Source: Mucilaginibacter sp. cycad4 (GTDB taxonomy: Bacteria > Bacteroidota > Bacteroidia > Sphingobacteriales > Sphingobacteriaceae). Taken from it: a stretch of DNA of 64,000 nucleotides. Within the stretch, counting starts at the first letter, position 1. The number at the start of each line of letters is the position of its first letter. Shown in pieces: positions 46,544 to 55,462 of the stretch. The translations under genes and the position numbers were made by a program. The DNA is taken from NCBI RefSeq assembly GCF_034263275.1, contig NZ_CP139559.1:4960001-5024000 (forward strand). The letters run 5' to 3'. The notes under the pieces were generated by a model. The model was not told the DNA's origin and ran no database searches. It was given only the letters and a program-made list of their open reading frames with translations.

Positions 46544-47420
46544 ACGAACACTCGGTTTTATTTTGAGCCATCCTTTAGGAAAAAAACACCCTGTAAAAGC
46601 AATATGGCGGTTTGTATGGTGGCAGGTCCAGTCCAGGCTTTCAAAATCTAAATTTATTGTAAAGCCTTTTATTGGAGATGTCAGATTTTATGCAGCAAAG
46701 AGACTAAGCGGCATTACCGGTAATATATACACCGGTTTGCATGAATTTCATGACATGGCCTTTCTGCTTCATTTTTTAAAGCCGGGCGATACCTTTTTTG
46801 ATATCGGCGCAAATGTTGGTTCATACACCTTACTGGCCTCCGGTATCACCAAAGCCAACAGTGTTACATTGGAGCCCGTCAAAGCAACTTTCGATATTTT
46901 AAGCCGTAATATCATGCTTAATAACTTGCAGGATAAAGTAAAACTCATTAACGCAGGCGCAGGTGCGGCAGCAGGCATGATCAAATTTTCGGCAGATGAA
47001 GATACCGGGAACCATGTCGTTTCTGAGGATGAAACAGGCAAAAAAACTGTTGAGGTGCCCCTGATCACCATTGATTCGTTACCGGACGAATACCAACCCA
47101 TGCTTATCAAAATAGACGTTGAAGGCTTCGAAACTGAAGTATTGAAGGGCATGACCACCATATTGGATTCGCCGGCATTGAAAGCCATCATTATCGAGTT
47201 AAATGGCAGCGGTGCACGTTATGGATTCAAAGATATTGACATCCATAACCTACTGCTATCCAAAAGCTTTAATGCATACTATTACGATCCGTTTAAAAGG
47301 CAACTAAAAAGCGCCCCTTCCTATGGCACGCACAATACGATTTATTGCCGCGATCTTTCTTTTGTCAGGGACCGGGTTGAAAACGCAGGAGCTTTCAAAA
47401 TTATGGGCGAAAGTATTTAA
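46530..47420 (+). CDS. FkbM-family methyltransferase 4
   Basis: A 296-aa protein with FFDIGANVGSYTLLASG (SAM site), LEPVKATFDIL and LIKIDVEGFETEVLKGM, the classic FkbM signature. The ATG at 46530 overlaps the preceding gene by 14 bases; a TTG 15 bases earlier is less likely. It is the most typical FkbM of the four in the locus. Confidence 0.88.
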   Translation: MNAIKRTLGFILSHPLGKKHPVKAIWRFVWWQVQSRLSKSKFIVKPFIGDVRFYAAKRLSGITGNIYTGLHEFHDMAFLLHFLKPGDTFFDIGANVGSYTLLASGITKANSVTLEPVKATFDILSRNIMLNNLQDKVKLINAGAGAAAGMIKFSADEDTGNHVVSEDETGKKTVEVPLITIDSLPDEYQPMLIKIDVEGFETEVLKGMTTILDSPALKAIIIELNGSGARYGFKDIDIHNLLLSKSFNAYYYDPFKRQLKSAPSYGTHNTIYCRDLSFVRDRVENAGAFKIMGESI

Positions 47421-48578
47421 ATGAAGAAACTGGCCGTTGTAATCACCCACCCCATACAGTACTATGCCCCGGTATTTAAGCTGCTGCATGAACGGCGGCA
47501 AATTGCTGTCCGGGTATTTTACACCTGGGGCGAGGGGGGAGCAGAAAAGTTTGATCCCGGTTTTGGCAAAAACATCCGCTGGGATATTCCCTTGCTTGAG
47601 GGCTATCCATATGAATGGGTGAAAAATATTTCGGCCGATCCGGGCTCGCATCATTCAAAAGGGATTGATAACCCTGATCTTATCAGCCGGATAAATACCT
47701 GGCAGCCTGACACTATATTGGTGTATGGCTGGTTTTATAAAAGCCACCTCAAAATCCTTAAATATTTTAAAGGCAAAGTATCCGTCATTTTCCGGGGCGA
47801 TTCAACGTTACTTGACGATACCGGCGGGGTTAAATCATTATTGCGAAGCCTGTTTTTAAGGCGGGTTTACGCAAATATTGATTATGCGCTGTACACCGGT
47901 TCAAACAATAAGGCCTATTTTAAAAAATGCGGCTTAAACGAAACGCAATTATTTTTTGCACCGCATGCCATAGATAATGACCGCTTCGCTGCTGACAGGA
48001 CCAACGAAGCCGCTGCTCTGCGCTATCAATTAGGCGTAGCTGAAGATGAAAAGCTCCTCCTTTTCGCAGGCAAGTTTGAAAGTAAAAAAGACCCATTGTT
48101 ACTGCTTGAGGCATTTATTGATGTAAAGCAGCCTGGTACTCACCTGCTGCTTGCAGGAAATGGTATTTTAGAGACAGAACTAAAAACCAAGGCCAGCCGG
48201 CACAAAAGCGTGCACTTTATTGATTTCCAAAACCAGCATCATATGCCAGTAGTTTACCAGGCATGCGATATTTTTTGCCTGCCCTCAAAAGGCCCGGGTG
48301 AAACCTGGGGGCTGGCTGTAAATGAAGCTATGGCCTGCAGCAAAACCATACTGATATCAAATAAGGTCGGCGCGGGCACCGATCTGGTAAAGGATTACAA
48401 AAACGGCCTGATCTTTAATGCCGGCGACCTTACCGATCTAAAAAGCAAGCTAAAAACATTGCTTCTGTATAATAAAACCGCTTTATTTACAATGGGACAG
48501 CAGTCCGGGGAAATTATCAAAGGGTGGAGCTTTGGCAAGCAGGTTGAAGCGATAGAACAACTGGTGCTGAGTCAATAG
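47421..48578 (+). CDS. Glycosyltransferase family 4
   Basis: A 385-aa GT-B enzyme. It begins KKLAVVITHPIQYYAPVFKLL, a frequent N-terminus in Bacteroidetes EPS loci, and has LFAGKFESKKDPLLLLEAF and GPGETWGLAVNEAMACSKTIL (EX7E). It starts on the base after the previous stop. A hairpin with a T-tract follows it. Confidence 0.9.
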   Translation: MKKLAVVITHPIQYYAPVFKLLHERRQIAVRVFYTWGEGGAEKFDPGFGKNIRWDIPLLEGYPYEWVKNISADPGSHHSKGIDNPDLISRINTWQPDTILVYGWFYKSHLKILKYFKGKVSVIFRGDSTLLDDTGGVKSLLRSLFLRRVYANIDYALYTGSNNKAYFKKCGLNETQLFFAPHAIDNDRFAADRTNEAAALRYQLGVAEDEKLLLFAGKFESKKDPLLLLEAFIDVKQPGTHLLLAGNGILETELKTKASRHKSVHFIDFQNQHHMPVVYQACDIFCLPSKGPGETWGLAVNEAMACSKTILISNKVGAGTDLVKDYKNGLIFNAGDLTDLKSKLKTLLLYNKTALFTMGQQSGEIIKGWSFGKQVEAIEQLVLSQ

Positions 48579-48585
48579 CCCGAGG

Positions 48586-48611
48586 TCAAAAGTCAGGTTT
48601 CTGACCTTTTT
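48586..48611 (+). terminator. Weak terminator or attenuator inside the EPS locus
   Basis: AAAGTCAG and CTGACCTTT form an imperfect stem around GTTT, followed by a short T-run. It lies in the 93-base gap before the Wzy-like gene, one of the few breaks in the operon. Partial readthrough is likely if the locus is one transcript. Confidence 0.4.
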
Positions 48612-48671
48612 ACTTGGAACTTATAACTAAAAACAAAGGCAATTGATTAATAGCTTGATATTAACTACTAA

Positions 48672-50081
48672 ATGCAGCAAAGCAAATCGATAGAGCGGTA
48701 TATTGTATTGTTTATACCATGGTTGTTGGCACTGACCTGTAAAAGTGATAACATATTATCCTATTTTGTGGCGTGGGGCGGTTCATTTTTTATATTCCTG
48801 ATTACGCTTACCGGCTGGGTGCGCCCGATCCCCAATGATCGTCCCATGGCCGAGCAACTGATGAGGCCTTTATTTATCATCCAGATCATTTTTGCGGGAT
48901 ACATGTGCTGCACATCGATCTTTTATTTTATGAATACCATCGGCTATGAAAATTTCAGGCACGTATTTATTCATACACTGAATGACAAGGACACCTTAAG
49001 CCTGATTGCTCGGTGTCAGCGTTATTACTGCCTGGCACATGCTTCCTTTGTCGCGGGCTTACTCATTTTCATGAACTATCCGGTGGCAAAAAAATATTAT
49101 ATAGAAACCGAAAAGCTGGCCAATCTGCTCATGATGGCAGCAATTATCAGCTTTCCGTTATCGCTGCTGTTTATCACAATTCCGGGCCTGTCGCAATTTT
49201 ATTACCAGTTTAGCTCGCTAAGCTTTATTGCCGGCACTTTGGCCCTGGCGTTTGCCATACCTTTAAAAAAAGCAGGCAATACACTCATCTGTTTTTTACT
49301 GTATGCCTTTAACTTCTACCAGGCCCTTACGTCAGGGTTTAAAGAACCGATCATTATCAGCGTACTGGTTTTGGGCATCTTTCTGTATCCTACTTATAAA
49401 ACACTGGTAACCCTTACCTTCGTTCCTATTATCCTCTTGTTGTTTACTGTGTTGCCAACCTATAACCATATTTTTAGGGCCAACGCCTGGAATGGAGAGA
49501 CCAACAGCGACGAAGCTTCGCAACTGGCACTCGATGCAGCGCTGAATGGCGATAACAGTGATGTTCAGGATACCAACTGGGATTTCCTGGTATACCGCTT
49601 AAGCGAGATCGATATGTTTACCCGCTTTGTGCAGTCGACACCTAAAAATGTTGGTTTTTATGGTCTGGATCTTGTTAAACAATCGGCTATCGCTTTGGTA
49701 CCAAGAGCAATATGGCCTTCTAAACCGATTACCGAAGACCTGGTCATGCAACGCGTTTATGATGCCGGGGTGGTTAACCGCAATTCAACCGTATCAGCCA
49801 AACCCGCTTATATTGTGGATGCCTATCTTTCAGGAGGCGATTTCGGGATTTTCATCTTCCTTTTTGCTTACGGCGCCCTCGCGCAGCTCATAGCCGTCAA
49901 AGCCGAAAAACTTTTTGGAGGATATATCTTAGGCACCGCACTTATATTTTCGGGCCTGTTCCAGATCATGTGGCGGGGCATCAGCTTTGAGTTTTTGTTC
50001 AACACCGTTTTCTGGAGCTATATCAGTATGCTGGTTATTCATAAGGTATTGATAAGCTCCAAAATTTTAAAAGAGGTTTGA
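48672..50081 (+). CDS. Wzy-like polymerase / exosortase-locus membrane protein
   Basis: A 469-aa protein with about ten membrane helices, a short C-terminus and one large loop (about residues 270-330, with NHIFRANAWNGETNSDEAS). SGFKEPIIISVLVLGIFLYP and ISKPAYIVDAYLSGGDFGIF-like segments are typical of the Wzy-like proteins coded beside Bacteroidetes exosortases. It would join lipid-linked repeat units at the periplasmic face. Topology is seen; polymerase activity is inferred from context. Confidence 0.7.
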   Translation: MQQSKSIERYIVLFIPWLLALTCKSDNILSYFVAWGGSFFIFLITLTGWVRPIPNDRPMAEQLMRPLFIIQIIFAGYMCCTSIFYFMNTIGYENFRHVFIHTLNDKDTLSLIARCQRYYCLAHASFVAGLLIFMNYPVAKKYYIETEKLANLLMMAAIISFPLSLLFITIPGLSQFYYQFSSLSFIAGTLALAFAIPLKKAGNTLICFLLYAFNFYQALTSGFKEPIIISVLVLGIFLYPTYKTLVTLTFVPIILLLFTVLPTYNHIFRANAWNGETNSDEASQLALDAALNGDNSDVQDTNWDFLVYRLSEIDMFTRFVQSTPKNVGFYGLDLVKQSAIALVPRAIWPSKPITEDLVMQRVYDAGVVNRNSTVSAKPAYIVDAYLSGGDFGIFIFLFAYGALAQLIAVKAEKLFGGYILGTALIFSGLFQIMWRGISFEFLFNTVFWSYISMLVIHKVLISSKILKEV

Positions 50082-50163
50082 AATTCCGCAACTGATTAAT
50101 CCGATTATGAGAGAGTTGCGTTAATGAAAAAACATAAAATATGTACCTGCAAATGACCACCAC

Positions 50164-50787
50164 ATGAGCGCTTATAAAGATTACGATTATCCTGATGCAA
50201 GTCCCTGCCATGTATTTAAGGAGCTCGAGAAACCGCTTATGTCGTTATTAAATAAAGATATCAACAGCAGTATCCTTGATCTTGGCTGCGGCAACGGTCA
50301 CCTGGTAAATTATTTATTGGCCAGGGGATTTAACGCTTACGGTATCGATGCATCCAAACCAGGCATTGCCATTGCCGATAAAATAAATCCCGGCAGGTTT
50401 TTCGTTCATGATCTTTCGATTGAAGGGTTACCGGAGCCATTAAGAGCTATGCAGTTTAATACCATTATATCAACTGAGGTTATTGAGCACTTGTACGACC
50501 CCTACGCGTTTATACGCCTTTGCCGCGATGTTTTAAGTGAATCAAAAGGAGAGCTCATCATCTCAACGCCATATCATGGTTATTTAAAAAATCTGTTTTT
50601 GAGTATTTTAAATAAATGGGATAACCATATCAGCCCTTTATGGCAGGGCGGGCATATCAAATTCTGGTCGGTTAAAACGCTTACGCAAATCCTCAACGAA
50701 CACGGGTTTGAGGTAACCGCATTCAGGGGCTGTGGCAGGTTTTCTTATTTTTGGATGACCATGATCATTAAAGCAAAACTCAAGTGA
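50164..50787 (+). CDS. Class I SAM-dependent methyltransferase
   Basis: A 207-aa protein: ILDLGCGNGHLVNYLLARGF (motif I), YGIDASKPG, and TIISTEVIEHLYDP in place of the central acidic motif. Like UbiG/Cfa-type small-molecule methyltransferases in fold. The next gene overlaps its stop (GTGA). Substrate, probably a sugar of the glycan, is unknown. Confidence 0.88.
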   Translation: MSAYKDYDYPDASPCHVFKELEKPLMSLLNKDINSSILDLGCGNGHLVNYLLARGFNAYGIDASKPGIAIADKINPGRFFVHDLSIEGLPEPLRAMQFNTIISTEVIEHLYDPYAFIRLCRDVLSESKGELIISTPYHGYLKNLFLSILNKWDNHISPLWQGGHIKFWSVKTLTQILNEHGFEVTAFRGCGRFSYFWMTMIIKAKLK

Positions 50788-51644
50788 GCGAAAGCCTGGA
50801 TATTATTATCTTAACTTTTAACGAGGAAAAGAACATCGGCGACTGTCTGCAAAACGCGGCGGCGCTTAAGGGCAATATCTATATTGTTGATTCAGGTTCA
50901 ACAGATAACACCCTGGACATTTGCCAAAGGTACACGCAAAACATCTTCAGTCATCCGTTTGAAAATTATGCAGCCCAGCGTAACTGGGCTTTGGATAACC
51001 TGCCTTTAACAGGTACCTGGGTACTTAACCTTGACGCCGATCACCGGGTAACACCAGAGCTTGCAGCGCAGCTCAATGATATTTTCAGCACACCGGTCAA
51101 TACCGAAACTAACGGCTTCCTGATCAGCAGGCGTACTATATTTATGGGTGAATGGATTAAGCATGGCGGTCACTATCCTGCCTATCACGCCAACTTGTTT
51201 AGGCAGGGTTTCGGGCGCTGCGAGGAAAAGCTCTACGATCAACATTTTAAGGTTACCGGCAAAACACAGGTGCTTAAAACCGACATTATTGATGTGATAA
51301 CCGATTCGCTTACCAGCTTCATTGCCCGGCATAACCACTGGGCAACCCTGGAAGCGCAATACCTGGTTGAGCAGCAAAATGCTCCGATTGTTGATAATAA
51401 CAGCAAGCTGGTACATCCGCGATTATTTGGTAACCCGATGGAACGCCGCCGGTATATGAAAAAGCGATACGAGTCGTTTCCTTTATTCGTAAGGCCCGTA
51501 ATTTACTTTATCATAAGATACTTTATAAAATTGGGATTTTTAGATGGAAAAACCGGGCTGGTATTCCATTTTTTACAAGGTTTTTGGTTCAGGTTTCTGA
51601 TTGATGCTAAAATTTATGAGTTACGAAAGGAGAGCAAAAAATAA
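50784..51644 (+). CDS. Glycosyltransferase family 2, WaaE/KdtX-like
   Basis: A 286-aa enzyme: DIIILTFNEEKNIGDCLQNA, IVDSGSTDNT, YAAQRNWALDNLPL and LNLDADHRVTPEL. It carries the WaaE-like C-terminal part (RRYMKKRYESFPLFVRPVIYF). Start is GTG at 50784. It sits directly before the exosortase gene, a position often taken by an exosortase-associated glycosyltransferase. Confidence 0.88.
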   Translation: MSESLDIIILTFNEEKNIGDCLQNAAALKGNIYIVDSGSTDNTLDICQRYTQNIFSHPFENYAAQRNWALDNLPLTGTWVLNLDADHRVTPELAAQLNDIFSTPVNTETNGFLISRRTIFMGEWIKHGGHYPAYHANLFRQGFGRCEEKLYDQHFKVTGKTQVLKTDIIDVITDSLTSFIARHNHWATLEAQYLVEQQNAPIVDNNSKLVHPRLFGNPMERRRYMKKRYESFPLFVRPVIYFIIRYFIKLGFLDGKTGLVFHFLQGFWFRFLIDAKIYELRKESKK

Positions 51645-52210
51645 TGAAACAGCCTGCTTTTTTAAATAACCCGGCAATACGGTTCATGCTGCTGTTTGTA
51701 CCGCTGTTTGCTATTTTTTACAGCTTTAATATCTTCTTTTTTGGCATTACCAGTCCCGGCGGAAATTATAACGCTTTTTTAGCCGAACACCTAAATTATA
51801 TTGCGGCTTTGAGACAAGTTTTATTGGATTGCAGTGTCATGATCCTGAAGTGGCTTGGCTATGCTGCCATCGATAATAATTTTGAGTTATTGGTTGCAGG
51901 TAAAGGAACACTGGCTATTGTATATAGTTGCCTTGGTTTGGGATTGATCAGCTTCTTTTCGGCTTTTGTGCTGGCCTACCCGTCCCCGTTGCGGTCAAAA
52001 TTGGTATTCCTGATCTCTGGCATTTTAGTTATCGAATTTTTAAATGTGATGCGTTTTGTTTTGCTGGCCATCTTCTGGTCGAAAAAGGCAAACAGGATAG
52101 TTGATCATCATACCATTTTTAATATACTTCTTTACATTATTATAGCGGTTAGCCTGTATATTTGGATTAAACGTAATGATAAGCTTACCGGCACTGATGT
52201 CCAGAACTGA
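51644..52210 (+). CDS. Exosortase (XrtY-like cysteine transpeptidase family)
   Basis: A 188-aa membrane protein with about six helices and the exosortase triad: Cys in VYSCLGLGLISFF, Arg in LNVMRFVLL and His in DHHTIFN, each at a membrane edge. Exosortases cleave C-terminal sorting tails and pass the protein to an acceptor, by analogy with sortase. The Wzy-like gene, methyltransferase and WaaE-like GT beside it match Bacteroidetes exosortase loci. The XrtY label rests on context and size. No obvious target with a C-terminal sorting tail is coded in the window. Confidence 0.82.
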   Translation: MKQPAFLNNPAIRFMLLFVPLFAIFYSFNIFFFGITSPGGNYNAFLAEHLNYIAALRQVLLDCSVMILKWLGYAAIDNNFELLVAGKGTLAIVYSCLGLGLISFFSAFVLAYPSPLRSKLVFLISGILVIEFLNVMRFVLLAIFWSKKANRIVDHHTIFNILLYIIIAVSLYIWIKRNDKLTGTDVQN

Positions 52211-52748
52211 TCTTTCAACTTATAATAATCATCCTTATCATCCTGGCGGCAGTGCTTTAAAACGTATTTTATGGTACTACTTTAATACTGTATTCTTTAA
52301 AACAAGCATTATACCGTCAAGTGGGTTCAAAGTATTTTTCCTGAAGCTATTTGGTGCCAGGATAGGTAAAAACGTAACTATCAAACCCTGTGTAAATATC
52401 AAATATCCCTGGAACCTACATATAGGCGATGAAAGCTGGATAGGCGAAAATGTATGGGTAGATAGTTTGGTGCTTATCCATATTGGTGCCCATGTGTGCC
52501 TGTCGCAGGGAGCTGTGTTGTTAACCGGAAATCACGATTACAAAAAAACATCCTTTGATTTGATAACCAAAGGCATAATTTTGGAAGATGGCGTGTGGAT
52601 CTGTGCCGGGGCTATGGTAACCCCGGGCATAACGGCCGCCTCGCACGCTGTATTAACCAGCGGCTCCATCGCCACAAAAAACCTGGAAGCCTACGGCATT
52701 TACCAGGGAAACCCCGCGGTAAAGATCCGGGAACGGGAAATCGGTTAA
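52197..52748 (+). CDS. WcaF-like hexapeptide acetyltransferase
   Basis: A 183-aa left-handed beta-helix protein of the colanic-acid WcaF type. ARIGKNVTIKPCVNIKYPWNLHIGDESWIGENV shows hexapeptide repeats, LTGNHDYKKTSFDL holds the conserved active-site His, and VWICAGAMVTPGI ends the coil. Start ATG at 52197 overlaps the exosortase gene by 14 bases. It would acetylate a sugar before export, apart from the MBOAT system that works outside. Confidence 0.9.
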   Translation: MSRTDLSTYNNHPYHPGGSALKRILWYYFNTVFFKTSIIPSSGFKVFFLKLFGARIGKNVTIKPCVNIKYPWNLHIGDESWIGENVWVDSLVLIHIGAHVCLSQGAVLLTGNHDYKKTSFDLITKGIILEDGVWICAGAMVTPGITAASHAVLTSGSIATKNLEAYGIYQGNPAVKIREREIG

Positions 52749-52779
52749 TACTTATACATCATTTGCTTAAAATAAATCT

Positions 52780-54351
52780 ATGCTGAAACAGAAACTACAA
52801 ACCCACCAAATCATTTTATTGGTTATCAGCGGGATTGTTTTCATTATGGGCATTATGCTGATCATAGCCCCAGCCGCCATTTACCCCGACCCCAGCAAGG
52901 GCTTCCAGGTAATGCGCTCAATGGAAGTGGGTTCGGCATTTAATGTCATGGTTAAACCAGATCAAAATGATATCAGCAAAAACACGTCAGAATTTCTGGC
53001 CTGGTGGTCACCGGGGCAATACCTGGTACCTTATTTTTTTAAGCTTATCTTCGGCGTTAACACCGGTCGCGCTTCTTCAATAGCAACCCTGCTATTTTCG
53101 TTATCAGGCATTTTCGGCTTTTACTATTTCTTTAAAAGAGCAGGGTTTACACCAATGATCTCGGCTTTAAGCGTACTGTTCATCGTAATTCAGTTGTCCT
53201 TTTTTACGCCTTATGTATTTTACAATGGCGGCGAGGTGCTGCTTTTTGGATACACCGGCTGGTTTTTATACGGATGCATAGCCATTGAAAAAACTAACTG
53301 GAAACTGGCCGTATTTCTCTTTATAGGTGGAATATTAGGCTTCATTTGCAAATCGTCATTTTTATGGATGTATGCCGCCACCTGCTGTTTTTTATGGCTT
53401 AGGTTTTCAATGGGGACAAAAGACATCATTGGCTGGATAAAAAATGGCATATGGATAGGGATCCCTGCGGTATTATCCTTATTTATGATCTATCATTTTT
53501 ATCTCTCAAAAGGCGCTAACCCGTCATCGATAACCGGAAGCATAAAGCTGGCTTGGGAAACTTTTGGCTTTCCTTTGGCCTCGCCAATATTAACCGCTTT
53601 TTCGATAGATGACCTTACAAACGGCCTTTTATTTCATGATGACCCTCCCATGTTTACTTATTTGGGGGGGGTGATAATTGTGCTGATCTGTGCTGTATTA
53701 AGTATTTTACTGATTTGGTTTATTGTAAAAAAGGTACCTCATAAAAATTATGCGCTGCTACTGGTGGTTTTTTATGTGGTATCGGTGCTGTTTTTCGGGC
53801 AATCATTTTTAAGGCAGGCCAACATTTCTTATGAAGCAAGGCATTTGAGGCTTATCGGGCTCATCGCCGCTCCCGGCATCATTTACCTGGTAAGCAGACT
53901 GCAAACTGGTTATAAATACCTCTTTTATTTTATATGTTTTGTAATAGCCTACTCAAGCTACAAATACTTTGTGCCAAGTTACTTTCAAAATAAAAATATA
54001 AGCGCAAGGGGATATTCGGGGATAGCACAGTTATTTATCGATCAGCAATCGTTAAACTATATCCGTAACCTGGATAAGCAAAATACCAATGCCATTTTTG
54101 TATTTAACAGCCCTGATCTGAGCCTGGAAATTGAACGCAACCGTACTATAACCGTTGAGACCATTGGCGCTGAAGTGTCTATTGATTACGATGATTATGT
54201 ATACAAAGGCCACGCCGGGCCGCTGTTTATAGTTTTGCCCGCAGATTACATCGGTCCAAAATCAACTATCATGCGCAAATGCTTTCCTGGCTATAGCGGC
54301 TTTAAAATGACGATGCTTAGTAATGACTATATTTTGTGGGAGGCTAAATAA
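52780..54351 (+). CDS. Multi-pass membrane protein, GT-C-like
   Basis: A 523-aa protein with an estimated ten or eleven membrane helices and a soluble C-terminal domain (about 430-523). The first periplasmic loop (IYPDPSKGFQVMRSMEVGSAFN) holds the acidic residues typical of a GT-C catalytic loop. The family cannot be named. Last gene of the EPS run, so a role in late transfer of a sugar from a lipid carrier is a fair guess only. Confidence 0.6.
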   Translation: MLKQKLQTHQIILLVISGIVFIMGIMLIIAPAAIYPDPSKGFQVMRSMEVGSAFNVMVKPDQNDISKNTSEFLAWWSPGQYLVPYFFKLIFGVNTGRASSIATLLFSLSGIFGFYYFFKRAGFTPMISALSVLFIVIQLSFFTPYVFYNGGEVLLFGYTGWFLYGCIAIEKTNWKLAVFLFIGGILGFICKSSFLWMYAATCCFLWLRFSMGTKDIIGWIKNGIWIGIPAVLSLFMIYHFYLSKGANPSSITGSIKLAWETFGFPLASPILTAFSIDDLTNGLLFHDDPPMFTYLGGVIIVLICAVLSILLIWFIVKKVPHKNYALLLVVFYVVSVLFFGQSFLRQANISYEARHLRLIGLIAAPGIIYLVSRLQTGYKYLFYFICFVIAYSSYKYFVPSYFQNKNISARGYSGIAQLFIDQQSLNYIRNLDKQNTNAIFVFNSPDLSLEIERNRTITVETIGAEVSIDYDDYVYKGHAGPLFIVLPADYIGPKSTIMRKCFPGYSGFKMTMLSNDYILWEAK

Positions 54352-54758
54352 CATTCATGTCAAGGCCTGGATTAAAGCGTCGGAAGAAGCTATATCAATG
54401 ATTATCTCCGTTAAAATTTAAATAGCACATTGAAACTTCTTTACGGGATACCGGTTCATTTAACATTCATAACTCGCGACATTGAGTTGACATTAACAAC
54501 GTATAAAAACAGCAGCGTTTCTTTTCAATAGCAGTTCCGAAACTTTACAGGTTTATTAGACACCTGCTGCAATTCCCATTCTTTGGGGATTCAAACCACA
54601 TGTTCCGATATAGTCGGCGGCCCGGAGCGTTTCATCATTTCAAGGTTTCCGGCGCCGGTCATGTTATCAATCTCTGCATCATCCATTATCCAGGATATGA
54701 ACGTAAGTCAAACCTGCCTACCCGGATTGGCAGCTTCCAGGATCTTTTCCCCTCCCGC
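54352..54758. other. Non-coding stretch after the EPS locus
   Basis: About 400 bases without a credible gene. On the minus strand, near 54600-54700, a 33-codon frame (MDDAEIDNMTGAGNLEMMKRS...) looks somewhat protein-like and may belong to the decayed gene next to it. No terminator with a clear T-tract was seen. Confidence 0.4.
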
Positions 54759-55098
54759 TCAATTGAAACAATTCCTGATATAACTTTTTAATCTCCTCAA
54801 ACAATCCTGCCTGTCGATTAACGGTGTATTGATATTGAACAGCGCTTGAATCATGGCATGTATATTCGATGAAATTACTACAGGCCCCTCAACGAAATTC
54901 TTAATCGCTTCCATGAATACTTTTAACACTCCGCGACCTGGTTTAAAGTATCATCTTCGATCCCCCCTTTTGTTCAAGCATGGAGATGCTTTTTCTGATT
55001 CCAAGCGCCCATCATGCACGATACCCGGAACCCTCCTGCATTTCAAGAAAGCTTAATATTGCCTGCCTGATAATTTTTCTGTCTAACACACATATCAT
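54759..55098 (-). pseudogene. Decayed small gene, family unknown
   Basis: Three protein-like segments follow one another on the minus strand, in shifted frames. They are MICVLDRKIIRQAILSFLEM (from 55098), RKSISMLEQKG plus IEDDTLNQVAEC, and LKVFMEAIKNFVEGPVVISS with a tail ending RRLKSYIRNCFN at the stop at 54759. Together they would make about 110 mostly helical residues. At least two frameshifts and one stop break it. I do not recognise the family. That it was once a gene is inferred from the helical pattern and codon-like composition only. Confidence 0.35.
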
Positions 55099-55249
55099 AA
55101 GTAAATACAATTAATGCGTTTAAGATCGATCATATATTAAATACCCGATTTGTCTTATATAGAACTATCGATCGGATTAAATAGGCATCTTATAGTCTCC
55201 GATAGAACGTTACAGAATAGTTTAGCACCTTTTTGACTTCTACTTTTGT

Positions 55250-55462
55250 CCTGCTGCTCAATAAGGAACAGCTTAACAGCAAAACTTCCCATGAACGAAC
55301 GTATGTCCGTACCTGCTTATCGTCCAGACCCCGGCATAGCGGCGTAAGGCGTCGCCCGGACATTCGGAATATAGTTCCGGCAGACCTGTAAATCCGACCG
55401 GCACCAAACGCTGCGAACCCGGAAGAAGCCTTTTGAAATGACTTATTTAACAAATGATATAG
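55250..55462 (+). ncRNA. Candidate bridge-RNA region of the IS110 element
   Basis: The 210 bases before the transposase are GC-rich and full of pairing. GTCC/GGAC (55322-55325 with 55358-55361) encloses GGCG/CGCC (55341-55344 with 55353-55356), and a second hairpin CGGAA/TTCCG lies at 55365-55379. In IS110-group elements this place codes a guide RNA that pairs with donor and target DNA. The structure is seen; the function is inferred from the family. Confidence 0.45.
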
